The notes under the pieces are model-generated. The model saw only the letters and a program-made list of their open reading frames with translations, was not told where the DNA came from and did no database searches. The translations under genes and the position numbers were made by a program. From Ciceribacter ferrooxidans (GTDB lineage Bacteria; Pseudomonadota; Alphaproteobacteria; Rhizobiales; Rhizobiaceae), in NCBI RefSeq assembly GCF_004137355.1, contig NZ_SDVB01000238.1:620001-684000 (forward strand): a DNA stretch of 64,000 nt, read 5' to 3'. Positions 33,090 through 42,356 of the stretch are shown piece by piece (the stretch's first letter is position 1; every line of letters starts with the position of its first letter).

Positions 33090-33998
33090 GTGCGGCGATA
33101 CTGCATCTATGACGTGTTTACCGACAGCAAGCTTGCAGGCAATCCGCTTTGTGTCGTTTTCGACGGCGACGGATTGACCGACTTCGAAATGCAGGCGATC
33201 GCCCGCGAGACGAACCTTTCCGAGACGGTCTTCGTGATGCCGGCCGCAAATGCGACGCATACCGCTCGTATCCGCATCTTTACCCCGGCGCGGGAGCTGC
33301 CCTTCGCGGGACATCCGACCGTCGGCACGGCGGTCGCACTTGCCGAGAGGGAAGGGGCGAACGGTGCGACCGAGCTCGTCTCCGTGCTCGAGGAAAACGT
33401 CGGCCCGGTGCGCTGCGCTGTCCGGCTGCGCGAAGGCGAGGCGAGTTTTGCCGAATTCGACCTGCCGCGCACGTCGACCCGGATCGATCTTGCTTTTGAT
33501 CGCCAGGCCCTCGCCGAGGCACTCTCCCTCAAGCCGCAGCAGATCGGATTCGAGAATCACGTGCCCTCGCTCTGGAGCGCCGGTGTTCCCTTCATCATGA
33601 TTCCCGTCCAGAATATCGGCGCGGTCGAGCGGGTCGATTTCGATCCGCAGTTCTGGGAGAGAATCGCGCCGTTCGCCGAAGGGGGCCTCGCTTCGGCCTA
33701 TGTCTATTGCCGCGGCGGCATCCATCACGGAGCGAAGTTCCATGCCCGCATGTTCAGCGCCGACATGGGTATCTCTGAGGATCCCGCGACCGGCTCGGCG
33801 GTCGCGGCACTCTCCGGCGCCGTCCATCACTTCGACGCGCTTCCTGATGGCCATCACCCTCTGCTGGTGGAACAGGGCGTGGAAATGGGGAGGCCCTCCT
33901 ATATCCACCTCCATATCGACGTTGCCGACGGCGAGATTGCACGGGCGCGTATCGGCGGTCAGGCCGTTCGTGTGGCGTCCGGGTCCTTAGAGCTTTAA
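33090..33998 (+). CDS. PhzF family epimerase/isomerase
   Basis: The 302-residue protein belongs to the PhzF/DAPF-like isomerases. Family marks are DVFTDSKLAGNPLCVVFDG (about 8-26), the catalytic Glu in ARETNLSETVFV, FTPARELPFAGHPTVGTA and SEDPATGSAVAALSGAV near the end. The start is GTG at 33090 with GAGGAGAG eight bases upstream; a TTG three bases earlier is possible. Substrate unknown; PhzF proteins act in phenazine synthesis in pseudomonads, but no other phz gene is here. Confidence 0.9.
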   Translation: MRRYCIYDVFTDSKLAGNPLCVVFDGDGLTDFEMQAIARETNLSETVFVMPAANATHTARIRIFTPARELPFAGHPTVGTAVALAEREGANGATELVSVLEENVGPVRCAVRLREGEASFAEFDLPRTSTRIDLAFDRQALAEALSLKPQQIGFENHVPSLWSAGVPFIMIPVQNIGAVERVDFDPQFWERIAPFAEGGLASAYVYCRGGIHHGAKFHARMFSADMGISEDPATGSAVAALSGAVHHFDALPDGHHPLLVEQGVEMGRPSYIHLHIDVADGEIARARIGGQAVRVASGSLEL

Positions 33999-34125
33999 AA
34001 ACAAGGCGTTAGACTGCGCGTGTGATTTTTTTCCGCCGGAGCCGCAAGTTTTTTTGCTCGGGCGCTGGACAAGTTCCGCGATCCTGTTTATACGCCCCCT
34101 CACGCCGCCAGACGGCGCGACGGTC

Positions 34126-34201
<76 letters not shown>

Positions 34202-34354
34202 TTTTTATCTTAACCATTGAAATTTCATCATTCCCGCTGAGAACTGTCGAGTGAAGAAAATCGACGGTTATGAAAAATTCTATGTTTTTCGGTCAGCTAT
34301 CTGTCAGCTTCTGTTCCTTACAACCGCTCCCGTGTTCAACGAGGAGTGCACAAA

Positions 34355-34747
34355 ATGAACAAGTTTCTGGCAACCACTGCAATGCTCACCCTGATGGCTT
34401 CTGCTCTTGTCTCCGGTCCGGCCCACGCCGGCGGTTGCGCGACGGTTGCCGCATGTCTCGGTCTCTCGTCTTCGTCCAGCACGGGCGGCTCCGACGACGG
34501 TGATCAGACCGCAAGCAATGACGACAATGGGACCGATGACGACGTGAACGGTACCGACGACGACAACGGCTCGGATGACGATCACAACGGATCGGACGAC
34601 GACAACGGGTCGGACGACAGCGGCGACGACGATCATGGCGACAACCACGACGGTGGAGACCATGATGGTGGCGATCATGACGGCGGCGGCGACCACGATG
34701 GCGGTGACCATGATGGTGGCGATCACGACGGTGGCGACGACGATTGA
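34355..34747 (+). CDS. Very acidic Asp/His/Gly-rich secreted protein
   Basis: The 130-residue product has a signal peptide (MNKFLATTAMLTLMASALVS, cut after AHA) and a short CATVAACLG segment with two cysteines. The rest is low-complexity: first N-G-(T/S)-D-D-D blocks, then five D-H-D-G-G units plus N-H-D-G-G, ending in DDD. About half of the tail is Asp. A role in binding Ca2+, Zn2+ or other cations in the periplasm or outside is plausible from composition only. A GAGGAG site is eight bases upstream of the ATG, and a good terminator follows 122 bases after the stop. No domain family was recognised. Confidence 0.75.
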   Translation: MNKFLATTAMLTLMASALVSGPAHAGGCATVAACLGLSSSSSTGGSDDGDQTASNDDNGTDDDVNGTDDDNGSDDDHNGSDDDNGSDDSGDDDHGDNHDGGDHDGGDHDGGGDHDGGDHDGGDHDGGDDD

Positions 34748-34868
34748 TCGGCTTTGGTCGGGCGGGAGGCTGACGGATCACGCCTCCGCTCTCCTTGGTG
34801 CGGGCGTCCAACTGGCGAACAGCCAGTGCGGAACGACGCTGGTACCATGCGGGCAAAATCGGAATACC

Positions 34869-34895
34869 AGGGGTGGCGATCAGCCGCCCCTTTTT
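34869..34895 (+). terminator. Intrinsic terminator of the acidic protein gene
   Basis: 8-bp stem GGGGTGGC (34870-34877) with GCCGCCCC (34883-34890), GATCA loop, then TTTTT. Confidence 0.85.
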
Positions 34896-35017
34896 GCGTC
34901 CGGGTGATGCCGACGGGGAGGTAGCGGCTCGCCGACGATGGTCGCCTTATGTTCTCGTTACCTTTCTGTTGTTCACGCCGTGTTCTCGCTATTTTCCCCG
35001 AATCTGCGATTTTTGCC

Positions 35018-35036
35018 TGTGGATAACTGTGGATAA
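35018..35036 (-). promoter_or_regulatory. Two tandem perfect DnaA boxes
   Basis: TGTGGATAA occurs at 35018-35026 and again at 35028-35036, one base apart; its complement TTATCCACA is the E. coli-type high-affinity DnaA box. Both read the same way. They lie in the 447-base gap between the acidic protein and MscS genes; the remainder of that gap shows only the terminator and no gene. They could titrate DnaA or tie the MscS gene to the replication cycle. Confidence 0.7.
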
Positions 35037-35194
35037 CTCCGTGTCTGCCGTTGCCGGCGCTCTCAGTGCCGATTCTCCGGCGACGCGTCGCTTGCGCCAT
35101 GATGTTGCCGGGATCATGGAGCCGTTCCTTTTCTTTCGTGGCGTCAGGTACTATTGTCCGCCACGTTCCGCCACCAGCGAATGAAGGACCAGCC

Positions 35195-37711
35195 TTGTCG
35201 TTTCTCCGCATTCTCTTCCTCCTCCTGCTGACTGCGGGGGCAGGGGCTTTTCTCCTGTCACCCGTCGGGACGCATGTTGCCCAGGCGCAGGAGCCGGTCG
35301 TCGTACAGGACGTAACCTTGGAGCAGAAGGCGGCCGATCACATCGCGGACGTGAGGAAGCGGCTCGACGCGCTCGCCGCGGACGTCGAGCGCCGGGCGAG
35401 CGACGATGCCGCGCTGACCGATATCAAGGTGCGCGTCGATTCGTTGATCCGCGACGTCCTGAAGGTGTCCGTCGACCTGCGGCCGCGCCTGAACGAGATC
35501 AAGTCGCGGCTCGACCAGCTCGGCGAACCGCCGAAGGACGGGCAGCCGGCGGAGGCGCCGGCGGTCACGCAGGAACGTCACAAGCTCACTGCCAACCGGC
35601 TGGAGATCAACACGCTGACGGGGCAGGCCGAGGACATCTCGATCAAGGCTTCGGAACTATCCAACAGAATCACGAAGATGCGCCGTGATCTCTTTGCCGA
35701 GCAGTTGTTCGCTCATACAGAGATATCGATGGATGTGTTCTCGGAGGCGGCGAGCTCGTTTTCGAACGAAGCCTCCGATTTTCAGCGCACACTCGGCAGC
35801 TGGGTGACGTTCATCCTGAAGTTCAAGCGCGTGCCGCTCGGCATCGCGGTCATGCTTTCGCTCTCGCTCGCTCTCGTCTTGATGTTCGTCGAATACCGGC
35901 TGTTCGGGCGACTGATAAAGCGCGATCCGGCGATCGAGGCGCCGACCTACATGAGCCGCCTGTCGGTCGCATTCTGGTCGACCATCCTGCCCACGCTGGC
36001 GCTCTGCGCCTTCCTCGCGGCGACCTACTTCTTCCTGGACACGTTCAAGGTGCTCCGGCAGGACGTCGCACCGATGATGGCCGTCACCTTCGCGTTTGCG
36101 GGGCTGGTCGTGTTCGTCGGCCTGCTGACGCAAGCGGTCCTTGCGCCGAAGGCGCCCACCTGGCGGCTGATCCGGGTTTCCGACCGCGGCGCGCGCCATC
36201 TCGTGACGGCCGTCCTCCTGATGGCGGTGATCAACGGGCTCGACTATGTCTTCGGCACCATCAGCGAGGCGCTCGGATCGCCGGTTGTCCTGACGGTGTT
36301 CAAGAGTTTTCTCTCCTCCACGCTGGTCGGCCTCATCATCTTCGCCGTTTCCTTCATGACGCCGGTCGTCGCCGAGACAGGCGACGCACGCGCGCCGGGG
36401 CGTCCATGGCCGCGGTGGGTGGCGATATCGCTGCGGCTCGTCGGGCTCGGGCTGATCTTCCTCAGCGCCGTAGGCTATGTCGGGCTCGCGCGCTTCCTCG
36501 CAACGCAGATCATCGTCAACGGCGCGGTGGTCGTCACGATGTATATCGGCATCCTGTCGGGAAAGGCGATCTCCGAACCCGACCGCTTCGGTGACACGCG
36601 GGTCGGCCGCCATCTCGAACGGCGCTTCCTGCTCAATCCGGTCGCACTCGACCAGACCGGCATGGCGGCTGGCCTGCTGATCTACCTCTTCGCGCTGTCG
36701 ATCGGCATTCCGCTGATCCTGATCTCCTGGGGTTTTCAGCCGGGCGACATCGAGGCGTGGCTCTTCACCATGTTCACCGAGGTCAATGTCGGCAGCATCC
36801 GGTTTTCGGTGTTCGGCATCCTCGGCGGCATCCTGCTCTTCGTTCTGGGCCTCATTGGAACCCGCTGGTTCCAGAAGTGGCTGGACGGCAGCATCATGGC
36901 CCGCTCGCAGGTCGATCCCGGCGTGCGCAATTCGGTGCGCACGGCGATCGGCTACCTCGGCACGGCACTCGCGGGGCTGATCGGCGTCTCCGCCGCCGGC
37001 ATCGATCTATCGAGCCTGGCGCTCGTCGCGGGCGCGCTCTCGCTCGGCATCGGCTTCGGGCTGCAGAACATCGTGTCGAACTTCGTCTCCGGGCTCATCC
37101 TCCTGGCGGAACGGCCGTTCAAGGTCGGCGACTGGGTCGCCACCGGGACGACGGAGGGTTTCGTGCGGCGCATCTCGGTGCGCGCGACCGAAATCGAGAC
37201 CTTCCAGCGGCAGTCGATCATCGTGCCGAACTCCGAGCTCATCAATGCCTCCGTCGGCAACTGGACACACCGCAACAGCCTCGGTCGTGTCGATATTCCG
37301 GTCGGCGTCAGCTACGACAGCGACCCCCGGCAGGTCATGGCGATCCTCGAGGAGATCGGGCAGACCCACGACGGTGTGCTGCGCAATCCCGAGCCTTTCG
37401 TCATTTTCGACCGCTTCGGGCCGTCGTCTCTCGATTTCCGTCTTTGCTTCTTCATCGGCGATGTCCTGAATTCCCGCGGCGTCAAGAACGACATCCACGT
37501 CACGATCCTGGAACGGTTCCGGGCGGAAGGGATCGGGATACCATTCCCGCAGCAGGACGTTCACCTGCACATGCGCCCCGCCGATGATGCGAGGCGTCCG
37601 GGCGAGCGACGGGGCGGTGGCGGCCCGATGCTTGCAGCGGTCGACGAACTGCCGGGTATGGCGGACGACGGCTTGCCGGCGGACGAGGCGAGTGGCAATT
37701 TGCTGCGATAA
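35195..37711 (+). CDS. Large MscS-family mechanosensitive channel (DUF3772)
   Basis: The 838-residue protein has an N-terminal signal/anchor (about 1-28), a periplasmic helical part with coiled coils (about 30-200, QKAADHIADVRKRLDALAAD and the DUF3772-like AEQLFAHTEISMDVFSEAAS), about ten hydrophobic helices (about 210-590), and the MscS core with GLQNIVSNFVSGLILLAERP and FKVGDWVATGTTEGFVRRIS (about 625-675). It releases solutes on hypo-osmotic shock. Start is TTG 35195 with AAGGA six bases upstream; no ATG fits. The last 40 residues are Gly/Arg/Asp-rich. Confidence 0.92.
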   Translation: MSFLRILFLLLLTAGAGAFLLSPVGTHVAQAQEPVVVQDVTLEQKAADHIADVRKRLDALAADVERRASDDAALTDIKVRVDSLIRDVLKVSVDLRPRLNEIKSRLDQLGEPPKDGQPAEAPAVTQERHKLTANRLEINTLTGQAEDISIKASELSNRITKMRRDLFAEQLFAHTEISMDVFSEAASSFSNEASDFQRTLGSWVTFILKFKRVPLGIAVMLSLSLALVLMFVEYRLFGRLIKRDPAIEAPTYMSRLSVAFWSTILPTLALCAFLAATYFFLDTFKVLRQDVAPMMAVTFAFAGLVVFVGLLTQAVLAPKAPTWRLIRVSDRGARHLVTAVLLMAVINGLDYVFGTISEALGSPVVLTVFKSFLSSTLVGLIIFAVSFMTPVVAETGDARAPGRPWPRWVAISLRLVGLGLIFLSAVGYVGLARFLATQIIVNGAVVVTMYIGILSGKAISEPDRFGDTRVGRHLERRFLLNPVALDQTGMAAGLLIYLFALSIGIPLILISWGFQPGDIEAWLFTMFTEVNVGSIRFSVFGILGGILLFVLGLIGTRWFQKWLDGSIMARSQVDPGVRNSVRTAIGYLGTALAGLIGVSAAGIDLSSLALVAGALSLGIGFGLQNIVSNFVSGLILLAERPFKVGDWVATGTTEGFVRRISVRATEIETFQRQSIIVPNSELINASVGNWTHRNSLGRVDIPVGVSYDSDPRQVMAILEEIGQTHDGVLRNPEPFVIFDRFGPSSLDFRLCFFIGDVLNSRGVKNDIHVTILERFRAEGIGIPFPQQDVHLHMRPADDARRPGERRGGGGPMLAAVDELPGMADDGLPADEASGNLLR

Positions 37712-37822
37712 GGGTGTTCAGGCGGCGTTCAGGCCGGGCACGATAAACGAGGGGTGTCGGGTGAAGGGATTGCCGGAAGCCGACGGTGAGCAGGGGAGGC
37801 GTCCGCGAGACGCCGCGAAACG

Positions 37823-38086
37823 ATGACGAGACTGGTACTGAGTGTTCTCCTTTCGACGTGCATGGCCGCCGGTGCCCTGGCGGCAACGGTCATCAACAGC
37901 GGATCGTCGACGGTGGTTCTGCAGGTCGTGGAAGACGGCTCGCGCGTCGAGCTTGCGGTCGACGCCGGCGCGAGCGAGAGCTTCTGCCCTTCCGGCTGCT
38001 TCGTCACGCTTCCAAGCGGTGACCGCATTGGCCTTGAAGGCGGCGAGACCGTCGAGATCAAGGACGGCACGGCCACCGTGAAGTGA
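37823..38086 (+). CDS. Small secreted protein of unknown function (87 aa)
   Basis: The 87-residue product has a signal peptide (MTRLVLSVLLSTCMAAGALA, cut before ATVINSG) and a beta-strand-rich mature part with two cysteines in SESFCPSGCFVTLPSGDRIG, ending TVEIKDGTATVK. No family recognised. It follows the MscS gene by 111 bases on the same strand, and is a stand-alone gene. Confidence 0.65.
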   Translation: MTRLVLSVLLSTCMAAGALAATVINSGSSTVVLQVVEDGSRVELAVDAGASESFCPSGCFVTLPSGDRIGLEGGETVEIKDGTATVK

Positions 38087-38273
38087 CGGCCGCGATCCGA
38101 CGCGGCGAGCCAATCCGAAACATTGCTGGTCTCACAGACGACGGGCGGCCAAATGCCGCTCCTTCGCCGGAGCGTAAGTGTCCTCAGATGCTATTCGACG
38201 GGGCGCGGATTAATAGTTCCGCAAACCATTCGGTCTAACGTCCGGCGTCGATAAAAAGCAGCAAAGGCGCTCC

Positions 38274-39098
38274 ATGACTTTCCTTGGTATTTCGGGCATG
38301 CAGTATACCGGAGAATCCTTTCCGGATGCGCGTATCATCGTCGCGGAAGATTCGAACGTCTTTACCTCGATGATCCGCACGAGGCTCAAGGAGCTCTTCA
38401 ACATCGACGTGGAAATCTGTCGCTCTTTCGAGGACCTGCAGGCAGCGAACGAGCTGTCGGACGAGCCGGTGACGCTGGCGATTTCCAACATAAACCTGCC
38501 CGGAGCCGAGAAGGGCGAGGCGCTGGAATACCTGATCGACCTCAATATCCCGACGATCATCTTCACCGGGACCTTCCAGGAGCAGTTGCGCGAAAAGCTG
38601 CTCGCCAAGGACATCGTCGATTATATTCTGAAGGACAATATCTTCGCCGTCGAAATGCTGGCGGAGTCGGTCTGCCGCTTCCTAACGAATCATCGTCACC
38701 ACGTTCTTGTTGTGGATGACAGTCCGACAGCGCGCGCTTTGCTGTCGAGCCGGTTGAAACGCTACAATTTTCGCGTCAGTCTGGCGGAAAGTGGTGCGAA
38801 GGCGCTCGAAATACTTAGGGCAAATCAGGATATCGGGCTGGTTATCACTGATTACAACATGCCCGATGTCGACGGCTTCGAACTGACGAGACGGATAAGG
38901 GGGGTGAGGGGGTCTCACGAGCTGCGGATCATCGGGGTGTCTTCCTCGACGGATCGCCTGCTATCGGCACGTTTCCTCAAGGTCGGCGGCAATGATTTCA
39001 TGTTGCGGCCGTTCATCGACGAGGAGTTCTACTGCCGGGTGAACCAGAATCTCGACACCCTGACCCAGATAAAGGCGGCACAGCAAAGACTCTCCTGA
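38274..39098 (+). CDS. Double-receiver response regulator (REC-REC)
   Basis: The 274-residue protein is two CheY-like receiver domains, residues about 16-130 and 140-265. The first is degenerate: the phospho-acceptor position is Asn72 (LAISNINLPG), so it probably cannot be phosphorylated. The second is intact: acidic pair in VLVVDDSPTARALL and Asp193 in ITDYNMPDVDG, with a Lys-like T/S switch region SSSTDRLLSA. No output domain. It is upstream by 102 bases of a paralogous REC-REC-GGDEF gene. It may be a phosphate sink or an adaptor for that cyclase. Confidence 0.88.
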   Translation: MTFLGISGMQYTGESFPDARIIVAEDSNVFTSMIRTRLKELFNIDVEICRSFEDLQAANELSDEPVTLAISNINLPGAEKGEALEYLIDLNIPTIIFTGTFQEQLREKLLAKDIVDYILKDNIFAVEMLAESVCRFLTNHRHHVLVVDDSPTARALLSSRLKRYNFRVSLAESGAKALEILRANQDIGLVITDYNMPDVDGFELTRRIRGVRGSHELRIIGVSSSTDRLLSARFLKVGGNDFMLRPFIDEEFYCRVNQNLDTLTQIKAAQQRLS

Positions 39099-39200
39099 GG
39101 CTGGCCGTACGCAAGTGACGAGAATGGGGTCGGGTGCGCGAGCGCCCGACCGATACCTGCATCTATCGTGCCACTCATTCGGCTTATGGAAGTAAGAGCA

Positions 39201-40547
39201 ATGTCTTTGCCAACCGAAATGACTGCGGATACCAGGCCCACCTCGCGAAGGAAGGGGCATGTTCTGGTCATAGAGGATTCGCGAACGCTCTCCTCGATCC
39301 TGGCTCACCGGTTCGAAAAGGAACATGGCCTCAGGGTCACCCACTGCGCGACGACTGAGGACTTCCGGCACGCTGTCGCCGGGAGGGCCCGGCAATACGA
39401 CGTCGCGGTGGTGGATCTGAACCTGCCCGACTCGCCCGACGGCCAGATCCTCGATCAGGTGGTTCAACACGATATCCCGGCCGTCGTCTTCACGGCCGAC
39501 TTCAATCGCCACATGCGCGAGCGCGTGGTCGCGCGCGGCGTCGCCGACTACGTCATCAAGAACAACGAGCGGGCGATCGACATGGTGATTGGCGCCGTCG
39601 AGCGCATTCTCGCCAACCGCAGCGTCCGCGTCCTCGTCGTCGACGACGTCCCCTCGGCCCGCAAGATGCTTGCCGATCTCCTCAAGCTGCAGCAGTTCCA
39701 GGTTTTCGAGGCCTCGACGGGAACGGAGGCGATGACCATGCTCGAACAGCACCCGGGCATCGAACTCGTCGTCACCGACTACAACATGCCCGACATGGAC
39801 GGCTATGAACTGACGCGCCGCATTCGGCGGGTGCATACGTCCGACCGGGTCCGGATCATCGGCATCTCCTCTTCGGCGGACCGGCTGCTCTCGGCGAGCT
39901 TTCTCAAGGCCGGCGCCAATGATTTCGTCTACCGTCCCTTCGTGGTCGAGGAGTTGCAGTGCCGGATCGGGCACAATGTCGAGACGCTGTCGCAGATCCG
40001 GCAATTGCGGCTGGCCGCCTTCAGCGACTATCTGACGGGGCTGCGCAACCGGCGCCATTTCTTCGACGAGGGACCGGCGATCGTCGCCTCGTGTCTCGAC
40101 CGTGACGAGCCCTGCAGCATGGCGATGCTCGACATCGACCACTTCAAGCGGCTGAACGACACCTGCGGACACGAGATCGGCGACCGGGTGCTGAAGGCGG
40201 TCGCAACCCGCCTGCGGGAGACGCTCGACGACACGGACCACATGCTCGCGCGGCTCGGCGGCGAGGAATTCGGGATCCTGCTGGTCGGCATGGACATCCA
40301 GCAAGCGAGCGATTTCTGCGAGATGCTGCGCCGTCAGATCGCGGACGTCAGGGTCGCGCTCGACGACGCCGACCTTGGCGTGACCGCCTCCATCGGCGTG
40401 GCACAGGTCGAGGGGCAGGAGAACTTCAGCAATTACCTCAATGCCGCGGATCAGTTCCTCTATCTCGCCAAGCGCTATGGCCGAAATCGCGTCTATTCCG
40501 AACTCGCCATCCTGCAGGAACTGACACTGAAGCCTGTCGGGACCTGA
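39201..40547 (+). CDS. PleD-like diguanylate cyclase (REC-REC-GGDEF)
   Basis: The 448-residue protein has two receivers (about 18-135 and 142-262) and a GGDEF domain (about 275-440) that makes cyclic di-GMP. The active motif GGEEF is residues 353-357. Both receivers keep the Asp (VVDLNLPDSPDG; VVTDYNMPDMDG). The residues where an allosteric RxxD inhibition site would be read D-D-T-D, so it is probably absent. The second receiver is strongly similar to that of the preceding REC-REC protein. Activation by phosphorylation-driven dimerisation, as in PleD, is inferred. Confidence 0.92.
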   Translation: MSLPTEMTADTRPTSRRKGHVLVIEDSRTLSSILAHRFEKEHGLRVTHCATTEDFRHAVAGRARQYDVAVVDLNLPDSPDGQILDQVVQHDIPAVVFTADFNRHMRERVVARGVADYVIKNNERAIDMVIGAVERILANRSVRVLVVDDVPSARKMLADLLKLQQFQVFEASTGTEAMTMLEQHPGIELVVTDYNMPDMDGYELTRRIRRVHTSDRVRIIGISSSADRLLSASFLKAGANDFVYRPFVVEELQCRIGHNVETLSQIRQLRLAAFSDYLTGLRNRRHFFDEGPAIVASCLDRDEPCSMAMLDIDHFKRLNDTCGHEIGDRVLKAVATRLRETLDDTDHMLARLGGEEFGILLVGMDIQQASDFCEMLRRQIADVRVALDDADLGVTASIGVAQVEGQENFSNYLNAADQFLYLAKRYGRNRVYSELAILQELTLKPVGT

Positions 40548-40656
40548 AAGCCGGCAAGAGCGAAACGGATCGACAAGTCGCGCAGAGGGTGGGGTGGTAT
40601 CCCGGCTCGACGTTTCTATATAGAGGGTTCACGACCCTCCAGGAGCTTCTTTCCCC

Positions 40657-41583
40657 ATGTCTCCGATCCTTTCCATTCGTGATCTCAAGAAGACCTATGC
40701 CAACGGTTTCGAGGCCCTCAAGGGTGTCTCGCTCGACATTTCCGAAGGAGAGATCATCGCGCTTCTCGGCCCGAACGGTGCCGGCAAGACGACTCTGATC
40801 TCGATTGCCTGCGGCATCGCCAATCCGAGCGGCGGCCAGGTGCTGGTGGCCGGTCACGACGTCGTCAGCGAATTCCGCAAGACGCGGTCGATCATCGGCC
40901 TCGTCCCGCAGGAACTGACGACCGATCTTTTCGAGACCGTGTTCAACACCGTGAGCTTCTCGCGCGGTCTCCACGGCAGGAAGCCGGACCCGGCCTATAT
41001 CGAGAGTATCCTCCGCGAGCTGTCACTGTGGGACAAGCGTGACAATGCGCTGCGTGAGCTTTCCGGCGGGATGAAGCGGCGCGTGCTGATCGCAAAGGCG
41101 CTGGCGCACCAGCCGCGCCTTCTCTTCCTCGACGAGCCGACGGCAGGCGTCGACGTCAACCTGCGTAAGGACATGTGGCAGCTCGTCTCGCGGCTGCGCG
41201 AGGGCGGCGTGACGGTGATCCTCACGACGCACTATATCGAGGAGGCGGAAGAGATCGCCGACCGGATCGGCATAATCAACCACGGCGAACTGCTCCTGGT
41301 CGAGGACAAGGACACGCTGATGCGCAAGCTCGGGCGCAAACAGCTCGCCATCGATCTCGTCGAGCCGATCGATGCCGTGCCGCCGCATCTCGCCGCCTGG
41401 CAGCTCGAGCTTTCCCCCGGCGGCACGCGACTCATCTACGATTACGACCGGCAGACCAATCACGGGGGCATCACCGGCCTCCTCTCCGCCATCGAGGCGG
41501 CAGGGGTGCGGTTTGCCGACCTTTCTACGCGGCAGTCGTCGCTCGAGGACATCTTCGTTTCGCTCATCGGAGAACAGGCATGA
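40657..41583 (+). CDS. ABC transporter ATP-binding protein (NodI/CcmA-like exporter)
   Basis: The 308-residue protein has all ATPase motifs: Walker [10 protein letters not shown] (about 39-47), signature [15 protein letters not shown] (about 135-149), Walker [18 protein letters not shown] (about 155-171), H-loop [15 protein letters not shown]. The C-terminal extension is like that of ABC-2 exporters. It overlaps the permease gene by four bases (ATGA), so they form one complex. Substrate could be a drug, a polysaccharide or a lipid. Confidence 0.92.
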   Translation: MSPILSIRDLKKTYANGFEALKGVSLDISEGEIIALLGPNGAGKTTLISIACGIANPSGGQVLVAGHDVVSEFRKTRSIIGLVPQELTTDLFETVFNTVSFSRGLHGRKPDPAYIESILRELSLWDKRDNALRELSGGMKRRVLIAKALAHQPRLLFLDEPTAGVDVNLRKDMWQLVSRLREGGVTVILTTHYIEEAEEIADRIGIINHGELLLVEDKDTLMRKLGRKQLAIDLVEPIDAVPPHLAAWQLELSPGGTRLIYDYDRQTNHGGITGLLSAIEAAGVRFADLSTRQSSLEDIFVSLIGEQA

Positions 41584-42341
41584 ACGTCGAGGCGATCAAG
41601 GCGATCTATTTCTACGAGATGGCGCGTACTCGCCGGACACTGCTTCAGAGCGTGGTGTCGCCGGTGGTCTCCACGGCGCTCTACTTCATCGTCTTCGGTG
41701 CGGCCGTCGGCTCGCGCATGCAGGAGATCGGCGGGGTCGCTTACGGCGGCTTCATCACGCCCGGCCTCATCATGCTGACGCTGATCTCGCAATGCGTGGC
41801 GAACGGATCGAGCGGAATCTATTTCCCGAAGTTCACCGGAACGATCTACGAGGTTCTTTCATCCCCGGTCGCGATGACGGAAATCCTGATCGGCTATGTC
41901 GGGGCGGCGACCACCAAGGGTATGATCATCGGTCTCATCATCCTGGCGACGGCCGCCTTCTTCGTCGATCTCTCGATCGCGCACCCGGTCCTCATGCTGT
42001 TCTTCATGCTGATGACCGCCGTTACCTTCAGTCTCGCCGGCTTCATCATCGGTATATGGGCGAAGAATTTCGAGCAGTTGAGCCTCGTGCCCATGCTGGT
42101 CGTTCCGCCGCTCATCTTCCTCGGCGGTACCTTCTATTCGGTCGAAGTCCTGCCGCCGTTCTGGCAGACGGTCAGCCATTTCAACCCGGTTTTGTATCTC
42201 GTGAGCGGTTTCCGCTGGAGCTTCTTCGAGATATCGGACGTTGAGCCGCTCATCAGCATTTTGATGATCGTTGCCTTCCTCGGGCTCTGTCTCGGTTTTC
42301 TCTCGTGGGTGTTCAGAACGGGGTACAAACTTCGCAACTGA
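41580..42341 (+). CDS. ABC-2 type transporter permease
   Basis: The 253-residue membrane protein has six hydrophobic helices and the ABC-2 features [20 protein letters not shown] at the N-terminus, [20 protein letters not shown] in the middle and [21 protein letters not shown] near the end. NodJ-like. Its start lies inside the ATPase gene stop codon (ATGA), so they are translated together. Confidence 0.92.
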   Translation: MNVEAIKAIYFYEMARTRRTLLQSVVSPVVSTALYFIVFGAAVGSRMQEIGGVAYGGFITPGLIMLTLISQCVANGSSGIYFPKFTGTIYEVLSSPVAMTEILIGYVGAATTKGMIIGLIILATAAFFVDLSIAHPVLMLFFMLMTAVTFSLAGFIIGIWAKNFEQLSLVPMLVVPPLIFLGGTFYSVEVLPPFWQTVSHFNPVLYLVSGFRWSFFEISDVEPLISILMIVAFLGLCLGFLSWVFRTGYKLRN

Positions 42342-42356
42342 TGACGAAAGGCCGGA

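Noticed and set aside
34304-34726. Ile/Val-rich 140-codon frame opposite the acidic protein
   Set aside because: It is the mirror of GAC/GAT codons and has no start signal; the plus strand has a signal peptide, ribosome site and terminator.
35018-35036. DnaA boxes as the chromosomal origin
   Set aside because: Only two boxes, no AT-rich unwinding element next to them, and none of the usual origin neighbours; kept as a lesser regulatory finding.
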